Shown here: in pieces, positions 1 to 7,800 of the stretch | Position numbering within the stretch: the first letter of the stretch is position 1 | Layout of the letters: every line of letters begins with the position of its first letter | Source of the DNA: Roseivirga sp. UBA6061 | GTDB lineage: Bacteria; Bacteroidota; Bacteroidia; Cytophagales; Cyclobacteriaceae | Assembly (NCBI GenBank): GCA_002427745.1 | Contig: DIYF01000023.1 | Location: 1 to 9,683, forward strand | DNA length: 9,683 bases | Direction of reading: 5' to 3' | Made by a program: the position numbers and the translations under genes | The notes under the pieces: generated by a model | Seen by the model: the letters and a program-made list of their open reading frames with translations, nothing else | Told to the model about the DNA's origin: nothing | Databases searched by the model: none

Positions 1-678
1 ACAGCAGAAGCAGAAGACCTGGCCGGTAATGTGAGTGCTAAGAGTGATGTATTCACCTTAACACCGGATTTCACTGCACCTGCCAAGCCGGTAATCACCG
101 GAATCACAGATGACACCGGAGCAAGTGACAGTGATGGTATCACCAGTGATAAGAACATCAGCATCATGGGTACTGCCGAGCCAAATGCAAGTGTGGAAGT
201 ATCTACTCAGTTTGGACCTATCAGAAAAACTCAGGCCGATGGAAACGGAGACTGGGTACTGGATATCACAGATATTACGCTTGTGGAGATCATGGTAGAC
301 CTGACCGCAGAAGCAGAAGATGCAGCCGGTAATGTGAGTGCTAAGAGTGATGTGTTTAAACTGACCCCTGACTTTACAGCGCCAGCGAAGCCTGTGATCA
401 CCGGAATCACAGATGATACCGGAAGTAGCAGTAGTGATGGAATTACGAAGGATAAGAACATCACGATCAGCGGTACAGCTGAACCCGGTGCCATTGTAGA
501 GGTGTCTACACAATTCGGACCAGTGCGGAAGACTCAGGCTAATGCCGGAGGCAACTGGGTATTGGATATTACAGATATAACGCTGTTTGAAATAGTAGTG
601 AACCTTACTGCAGAAGCGGCCGATGCAGCGGGCAATGTGAGTCCTGCCAGTGATGTGTTTGTACTGACACCTGATTTC
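1..678 (+). repeat. 303-nt tandem repeats encoding Ig-like domains (gene 1 array)
   Basis: One partial unit (1-72) and two complete units (73-375, 376-678) have a period of exactly 303 nt, measured between the valine codons that open VITGITDDTG at 91 and 394. Each unit encodes 101 residues with fixed blocks: PVITGITDDTG, SDGIT.DKN, GTAEP, EVSTQFGP, GNWVLDITDITL or GDWVLDITDITL, and DAAGNVS. The array continues off the left edge, so its true copy number is unknown. The same unit appears at 8851-9683. Confidence 0.92.
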
Positions 679-1248
679 ACCGCACCGGGTGTTACTATTG
701 ATATCGCCAATATTTCAGCCGCAGGTTATACTATCATAGCGCTGTTTGATGAGCCGGTGAGCGGTCTTACCCTGGGTGAGATATCGGTGACCGGAGGAAG
801 CGCCAGTAACCTGGTTCAGGATGATCCGATGAGTTACTCATTCATTGTCAGCCTGTCAGGAAGTACGGCCAATGTTCAGATCACCGCAGGTTCAGCACAG
901 GATGTGGCCGGTAATGACAACACGGTTTCTAATCTGCTGAGCTTAAACTCACCCAACAACGGGGCCGGAGAAGACTTCAACAATCTACCAAGTCTGGCTA
1001 AGGCAGAAGAGATCAGTCTGTATCCTAACCCGGCCAGTAAAGTGTTGACGATTGATCTGTCAGAGCTGAGTGCTGAAGAGGTAGATATCTTCCTGTACGA
1101 TGCGGCAGGTTCTCCGGTATTTACCAGACAGGCATACGACCAGAAGACTCTGAAACTGGATGTATCCACTTATACAAGTGGCATGTATATCGTTCAGGTG
1201 TATGATGGTCAACAGGTGATCAGAAAGAAAGTTATGGTGAAGAAGTAG
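1..1248 (+). CDS. C-terminal part of a large T9SS-secreted Ig-repeat surface protein (5' end outside window)
   Basis: The frame is open from base 1 and ends at TAG 1246-1248, so 415 codons of a longer protein are visible. It begins in the tail of one Ig-like repeat (1-72). Two full 101-residue repeats follow (73-375 and 376-678), each with TAPAKPVITGITDDTG, an Asp-rich stretch, GTAEP and DAAGNVS. They resemble bacterial Ig-like domains of the Big_13 type. A different Ig-like domain follows at about 688-948 (FDEPVSGLTLGEISVTGG, then DVAGNDN), resembling Big_12. The last ~80 residues form a T9SS type A sorting domain with SLYPNPAS, GMYIVQV and a basic KKVMVKK end. The product should be exported through the outer membrane and have its C-terminal domain cleaved, often with anchoring to surface lipopolysaccharide. 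No catalytic motif is visible; adhesin or scaffold is the likely role, by inference. The repeats match those at the 3' end of the downstream gene closely at DNA level. Confidence 0.9.
   Translation, partial: TAEAEDLAGNVSAKSDVFTLTPDFTAPAKPVITGITDDTGASDSDGITSDKNISIMGTAEPNASVEVSTQFGPIRKTQADGNGDWVLDITDITLVEIMVDLTAEAEDAAGNVSAKSDVFKLTPDFTAPAKPVITGITDDTGSSSSDGITKDKNITISGTAEPGAIVEVSTQFGPVRKTQANAGGNWVLDITDITLFEIVVNLTAEAADAAGNVSPASDVFVLTPDFTAPGVTIDIANISAAGYTIIALFDEPVSGLTLGEISVTGGSASNLVQDDPMSYSFIVSLSGSTANVQITAGSAQDVAGNDNTVSNLLSLNSPNNGAGEDFNNLPSLAKAEEISLYPNPASKVLTIDLSELSAEEVDIFLYDAAGSPVFTRQAYDQKTLKLDVSTYTSGMYIVQVYDGQQVIRKKVMVKK
1009..1245 (+). other. T9SS type A C-terminal sorting domain
   Basis: The segment carries the usual landmarks of the Por/T9SS sorting family in order: ISLYPNPAS near the start (YPNPAS at 1021-1038), a middle IFLYDAAG strand, LDVSTYTSGMYIVQVYDG, and a short lysine-rich end VIRKKVMVKK before the stop. 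In this family the domain is recognised by the outer-membrane translocon and removed by the PorU-type sortase. It is the strongest taxonomic marker in the window, because T9SS is essentially limited to the Bacteroidota and close relatives. Confidence 0.93.
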
Positions 1249-1300
1249 AGGAGAAAGCCCACTACCTGTGTGGTAGTAACGACCGATATTTACGATAATC

Positions 1301-1340
1301 AAAAGAGCCTTTTCAAGTCGGAAAGGCTCTTTTATTGTAT
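1301..1340 (+). terminator. Rho-independent terminator after gene 1
   Basis: AAAAGAGCCTTT (1301-1312) pairs perfectly with AAAGGCTCTTTT (1322-1333). A G-U and a C-G pair can extend the stem inward to a five-base loop, and the 3' arm ends in a T run. The hairpin lies 52 nt after the stop of gene 1 and about 430 nt before the next start. It should end gene 1 transcription and uncouple it from gene 2. The 5' arm starts with four A, so the structure could also work on the other strand, although no converging gene is present. A smaller hairpin (ACTACC 1261-1266 with GGTAGT 1272-1277) precedes it and has no T tract. Confidence 0.88.
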
Positions 1341-1761
1341 AGGGATGTATTTACCAACTGATCGATACCAGACTAAATAACAACGCGCTGTAAAGATCAG
1401 GAGGCGTACAAAGTCTTCGGACAAAAGTTGCCAGCTCAGTTGATATGAGCGGCAGATAGCAAGGGACGGGTGCAATTGACATTTGAAAAAATCCATTTAT
1501 CAGAATTTGGTTTTGATTTTGCCCGAAAAGACGCATTTTCAGAGACTATTTTTTACCTCAGTCATTTTTAATAACCCATCGTTTTGCTTCCTGCAAACCA
1601 GACAAGCTTAATTTTTTCTTTACAAGAGTTATTAATGAATTAAGAGAATATTTCTGATCATGCGGCTTGCATAATGTAAACGAGACTGGATGATCATTTT
1701 TCAGGTATAAGACCTGGATTAGAGAAAGACCATTTTCACACCAAAACATATAGTATCTAAA
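1341..1761 (+). other. Non-coding intergenic region / leader of gene 2
   Basis: This AT-rich stretch of about 420 bases lies between the terminator and the giant gene. I find no convincing gene on either strand: the two short minus-strand reading frames (1351-1536 and 1558-1749) show no recognisable protein character. A promoter for gene 2 must lie here, but I cannot place one with confidence. TTGACA at 1477-1482 resembles a -35 box without a good partner. TATTTCTG at 1649-1656 is one mismatch from the Bacteroidota TAnnTTTG -7 element but lacks a suitably spaced TTG. Two TGATCA palindromes (1655-1660 and 1691-1696) and a small inverted repeat CAGGT/ACCTG (1702-1706 and 1712-1716) are possible protein-binding sites, by inference only. 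Confidence 0.5.
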
Positions 1762-1836
1762 ATGAAAAGTTCTGTTTTAAGGCGTTGGCTTACGGTCTGC
1801 CTTATCTTAACCATGTGCCTGACCAGCCTGCTGGCA
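1762..1836 (+). other. Sec signal peptide of the giant protein
   Basis: Residues 1-25 have a basic N-region (K2, R7, R8), a hydrophobic core (LTVCLILTMCLTSLL) and an Ala at the likely cleavage point, LLA|QTP. Cleavage before a Gln is common in Bacteroidota T9SS cargo. The two Cys in the core (residues 13 and 19) are not placed as a lipobox immediately before the cleavage site, so a lipoprotein is unlikely. Confidence 0.88.
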
Positions 1837-4800
1837 CAAACACCACAATGGGTAAATGATGGTATCACTGAGACTGCACCCGAATCTAATGCTATTGGAA
1901 CTGATGCTGCCGGAAATGCCTATGTCGCTACTCAGTATGCGGCTTTCGGTATCCTGTTTGTTGCGAAAATTAACCCTCAAGGCGACATTATATGGGCCGA
2001 TACGCTGGGAGGAGTAACATCAGATGGTTTTGACCTTGAGAACGGCACCCAGGCCATGAAAGTTCGGGGAGTACATGTTGTGAATGACAATGGTACCGAA
2101 AGACTCTTTGTAGGCTTTGATTCACAGACGGCTAGTTCAGGGTATCAACAACCCGGTATTTACGAATACAACCCTGCTACCGGAGCACTGGTGCAGGGGG
2201 TGTCTTATGTTGACGATGGTACGGCTCATCCTGTTAGTGATTTTAGGGTAGGAGATGGCAAACTGCTACTGTTGGCAGAGGATGTACTGTTGAATATAGA
2301 TATGGCTGACCTGAGCATACAACAGCAGTGGCAGAACGGAGTAGATCCTGCTATTCCATTTGTCGTTACTGATATTTCTGGTTATACAGGGGGAACCACG
2401 GTTTCTCCGGATTTCTTCGGTTCCGAAACGAACCCCACCGCAGCCGAGATGCCCTTCTATACGGGCTCACCTTTGGATAATACACCGGATCCCACGGATG
2501 CCGATAACTTCACCTTTCCCGCTTCAACGCCATTTGAATTTGGTGTTACTCCTATTGATCTGGGTGATGGTTCACCTGTCCCCTTGCCGATCACAAGTGG
2601 TACCACCCCTTGGGCAGGTGCCTCGAACATAACCCACAGGGCTGTGGTGGAAACCTCCGAAGGCTTGTATGTATATATGACCTTCACTCTTAATGACAAT
2701 TCTCAACAAGCCATTGTAAAACAGAATAAGACGGATAACTATATGGCCGAGTGGGGATACTATTGGAGGCAGGACAACGGCAACGCTGGAGGACTTGTGG
2801 CTGATGAAAACAACAATGTATATCTCTATACCTGGGATCAACTCTACCTTTTGACTGGTGGAGGTCTGAATATGTTGGCGAATAAGTTTGATAAGGATGG
2901 TAACCACCAATGGAGTAAACTATATGGTGCTGCGGGTAATGAAGTGCCCTGGCAGTCCAGTGCGGTGGCTATTGACCAGGCCCGGCAGGAAATTGTTCTG
3001 GGGCTTTATACAGACTCTTTCAATGGAGGCCAGCCAAGCTCATTGCTTCTTAGCACCAACTATGACGGAGAAATTCAGAACTATACTTTTTTAGCGGAAG
3101 AGGGGGTAGGAAGACTACCTACAGGGGTGGCTCTGGATGGAAACGCCAACGCTTATGTCGCGTATCGTGATGGTGCTGGTAGTGGAAATAGCGGTGTTTT
3201 TAAGGTGAACACAGAAACTGTTTTTCTGGCGCCTGTTATGGTCAGTGCCACCAAGGATTCAGATACTCAGATCACGATCACCTTTAGCGATAACGTAGTC
3301 ACCAATGGTGGCAACCCGACTGATTTCACGGTCAAAGACGGGACAGGTACTGCCTTCACAGTAAGCGCTCAGGCAGATGGTACACCCGGAGATGACAAAA
3401 TTGTGCTTACTGTAGCCGACTTATCCTCGGCAGTGGGTGATCTTATCGTCACTTATACCAATAACAACGATGAGGTCAGTGATACGGATAGTGGTGAAGA
3501 TCAGGATTTTGTAAGAACGGATAACACGGGAGTGACCATTGATCTGGATGATGCAGCGCCTACTATAGTAAGTGCTACAAAAGACAGTGACACACAGATT
3601 ACGGTTACTATGAGTGAAGCCGTTCAAACCAATGGTACCAATCCTACCGATTTTACCGTGGTAGACGAAGATAACACACCTTTTGTGGTAAGTGCCCAGA
3701 CGGATGGCACGGCCGGGGATACCGATATTGTCTTAACGGTAGCAGATTTATCAGGAGCAACAGGCGATCTTACTGTTACCTATACCAACAATAACAACGA
3801 GATATCGGACTTTGGTGGTAATTACCTGGCTACAGGCTCGACTACCATTTCGGATGTGATAGCTCTGATGATTTCTGAGTTCATAGCCAACCCTTTTGGT
3901 ACAGAGAATATTTCTGAATGGGTTGAATTATACAACTATGGTAGTGCTCCGATAGATATCAATGGCTTTAAACTGAAAGATGAAGATTCTGATGATGATG
4001 TGATTGTCAGCACTTCTACCATTATACCTGCAGGAGGGTATCTTATTCTGACCAATAACAAATCCAACTTTGAGAGCATTTGGTTCGGAGGTAATGTGGT
4101 AAGCCAGGTATTACAAATGAGTGGTATCACCCTGGCCAACTCCTCTGATGAACTGATATTGACCGATGCCAGTGACAATGTGATCTGGTCATTGGCCTAT
4201 GCCGATGATGACACTGAAGGAAAAGCCACCTGGATATCTACTTCTACCAATACTCCCACGGTATGGGGTTCAAAAGCTTCTCCGGGAATAGACAGAGATG
4301 GAACCGACAATGTAGCGGGGTCACCTACGGGCTATGAGAAGAACAGCGCCACAGCCGATCCGCTTGCTTTTACAAATACCGATGGTGATATGGGAAGCCC
4401 TCTGAATGGAACAGTGCTTTTTGCATCATCTACTATTGACAATAATATAAACTGTAATGGTTTTGCCGATGGAGGTTTGACAGCCGCTGCCTTAGGAGGA
4501 GTGAGCCCCTATACCTACATTTGGAGCAATGGATCCACTCAGGCTACGCTGAGCACCTTACCGGCAGGCACTTATACTGTAACAGTTTCTGATGCTCAGG
4601 GCACCACAGCCACTGCCAGTTCTTCTATTACTGAACCAACCCTGTTGACTGCTAATGTGGGTAGCGCCAATTTCGGAATTGATTTTGACGGAGATGATGT
4701 GGATGATGAATTCTATGATGAGACAGTCAGCTGTAATGGGTTTTTAGACGGAGGCCTGGCGGCAAACCCCGCGGGAGGAACAGCCCCCTATACCTATTTA

Positions 4801-7800
4801 TGGAGTATCGGAGCTACTACGGGTTCTATTGTGGGTGTCGGAGCAGGCACTTATACTGTCACAGTCACAGATGCCAATGGCTGTACTGCCACATCCCAGG
4901 GCACGATTACTGAGCCTGATGCCTTGATGGCAAACGCAAATACAGATATGAATATTTCCATGTTCAATGGCTTTGACGGAGAGATCAGTTCAACACCTAC
5001 AGGGGGGACCCAGCCATACAATTACATTTGGAGCAACGGAGGTACTACAGCCAGTCAGACCTTCCTGCAGGCAGGAACCTACACGGTGACGGTGACAGAT
5101 GCCAATGGCTGTACTGCCAGCGAAAGCACTACGGTGACACAGCCGGCAAACAGCAACCCTGCTTTTACTTCATCACCGGTTACCTCTGTTTTTGAAAGTG
5201 AAACCTATAAGTATATTATCAGCACCTCAGATGCCGATGGACATGATGTAACGGTCACCTCCAATGCATTGCCAGGCTGGCTAAGCTTGTCGCAGGGTCT
5301 GAACAGCATTACCACCATAGCTGGAGATGCTACCGGTGGAACAGGTACTACAGATGGTACCGGCACCAATGCGCTGTTTAACTTTCCTATGGGAGTAGCA
5401 GTAGATAACCTGGGGAACATATATGTATCCGATTTTAGTAATACCAGCATCAGGAAAGTAGATACCGAGGGTGTCGTCAGCACTTTTGCCGGTGGCACAG
5501 AGGGTACCGCAGACGGTACCGGTACCAATGCTCAGTTCATCAGAAACTCCAGAATGACGATTGACGGCAATAACAACCTTTATGTTTATATGGGAGGGGA
5601 GACTTCGCGCATCCGAAAAATTACTCCTGCAGGAGTAGTTACCACCCTGGCAAATAGTGTTGGCCAGGGAGACCAGGGTGAAGGAGGTCTGTTTGTGGAA
5701 ATGGTCGTAGACCATGCCAACGAGAACCTGTATATGACAAATCTCACTGGTGCGAGTGTGATAAAGGTTCCATTGAACGGAGATCCCGCGTCCATTTTTG
5801 CCGGAGGTGGTGGAGAACCCTTCGGAACAGCCATATTGGATGGAACGGGTACCTCAGCGATTTTTGCTGCTCCCAGTGGCCTGGCGATAGACTCCAATGG
5901 CAACCTTTACGTGGGAGCTCTCTTTTCTAACCATATTCGAAAGATTACTCCCGAAGGGGTCGTGTCTACATTTGTCGGATCTGCCAGTCTGATCGAAGAG
6001 AATGGTTCCGCTTTTACTTTTGAAGAGGCTACTGGTACCAATGTGCTCTTCCCCACTTCCCAGGCAGGCCTGGACATTGATAGTCAGGACAATCTCTACC
6101 TTATGGCAGGAGACTTCTTTGGAGGTGATGGAGATCAGGAGAGACTGCTTATTAAGATCACACAAGCGGGAGTTGCCTCAAAAGTGATCGGCAAGGCCAG
6201 CTCGGCTATCATGGATGGAACAGGTACTGATGCTGCAATAGGCAGGAGCCTGGGCATGTCGGTTGACAGCGATGGTTCCGTATACTTCATTGATTTTAAT
6301 ACTGTCCGTAAGATTTCCGGAGGCTATTGCCTCAGTGGAGATCCGAGCGGTCAGGTGGGGCCACATGCCATAGTACTGGATGCTTCCGATGGAAATACCG
6401 GAACCGGACAGCAAAGCTTTACCATCAATGTAATCGCACCTCTGGAAGTCTCAGCAGACCTGAACAGCAATATAAGCTGTAATGGTGCTGCCGATGGAGA
6501 TCTTATGGCAAATGCTACGGGAGGTATCAGTCCCTACAGCTATGTCTGGAGCAACGGATCTACCAATGCCAATATCAACAATCTCCCTGCTGGTACATAC
6601 ACCGTAACGGTTTCCGATAACGATGGAAATACCGCGACAGCCAGTAATACAGTAACACAACCCACTGAACTGACTGCCAGTGTAGCCGGGTCTACGATTG
6701 ACGATGGCTTTGGGACCATTTTTGATGAAACGATCAGTTGTAATGGCTTTACGGACGGAGGTTTGACAGCCTCTCCGACAGGAGGTACTGGGCCTTATAC
6801 CTATACCTGGAGTATTGGAGCTACCACCTCCAGTATTGTAGGCATTGGAGCCGGTACTTATACAGTCACCGTAACGGATGCCAATGGTTGTACCACTACA
6901 GCTCAGGGTACGGTAACAGAGCCTGATGCCTTGATGGCCAATGCCAATACCGATCAGAATGTAACTGATTTCAATGGTTTTGACGGAGAGATCAGTTCGA
7001 CTCCAACGGGAGGTACACAACCCTATAATTATGTATGGAGCAACGGAGGTACTACAGCCAGTCAGACCTTCCTGCAGGCTGGTACTTATACAGTTACCGT
7101 GACCGATGCCAATGGTTGTACGACCAGCGAGAGCACAACGGTGAACCAGCCACCCAACAGTGATCCTGAATTCGAATCTGAACCTGTTACCGAGGTAGGA
7201 GACGATGAGATTTACAATTACTTTATTGAGACCTCAGATTTTGACGGTCATGCAGTAAACCTGACCGGAACCACGCTACCTTCCTGGCTGACCATTCAGG
7301 AAGAAGTGTTTGCGACTGAATTCTTCGTAGAATCAGAGTTTGCAGCTATTCCTGTAGGGGCTGCAGTGATTGAAGATGACCCTCAGGGGCCGGAGGCTGA
7401 AGTATTAGCGGCTCCTTACGGTATGGTATTTGACTCCAATGGAGACTTGTTTGTAGGCGATCCGGCAAGAGGCCAAATCATGAAGGTAAGCCCTGAAGGC
7501 TTTGTTTCTGTCTTTGCAGGTTCAGGCTCATCAGGTTCGGCAGATGGTACAGGAACAGAAGCAAGCTTTGATGGCCCCACCGGCCTGACAGTAGACAGCA
7601 ATGACAACCTTTATGTAGTGGATGCCAGTAATGATGCCATTCGTAAAATCACTCCGGAAGGAGTAGTGAGCACATTGGCCGTTTTACCAACAGGTAGCAG
7701 TTCAGGCACCGGTACGGATGATGAATTCTTTGGGAGGATTTTTGGTATCGCGATAGACCCTGCGGGTAACCTGTATGTGACTTCACCATCAGAACATGTA

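Noticed and set aside
73..678. Regular repeats considered as a CRISPR-like or other DNA-level array
   Set aside because: The period is a multiple of three, the frame stays open, and differences are mainly at third codon positions, so these are protein domain repeats.
1351..1749. Two short minus-strand frames (61 and 63 codons) in the intergenic region, considered as small genes or a transposase remnant
   Set aside because: Neither shows a recognisable motif or a credible upstream signal, and no inverted repeats or target duplications suggest a mobile element.
1249..1761. The possibility that genes 1 and 2 are one gene broken by a frameshift
   Set aside because: Gene 1 ends with a complete T9SS sorting domain, stop and terminator, and gene 2 starts with a clear signal peptide, so they are two complete gene boundaries.
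6451..7020. A 189-codon minus-strand open frame over the SprB repeats
   Set aside because: The Ser/Gly/Ile-rich translation is the reverse reading of repeated SprB codons; the plus-strand domains explain the sequence fully.
4420..7155. Naming the giant gene sprB, the gliding motility adhesin
   Set aside because: SprB repeats are widespread in exported Bacteroidota proteins. The lamin-tail, NHL and cadherin modules and the absence of spr/gld genes in the window do not support orthology.
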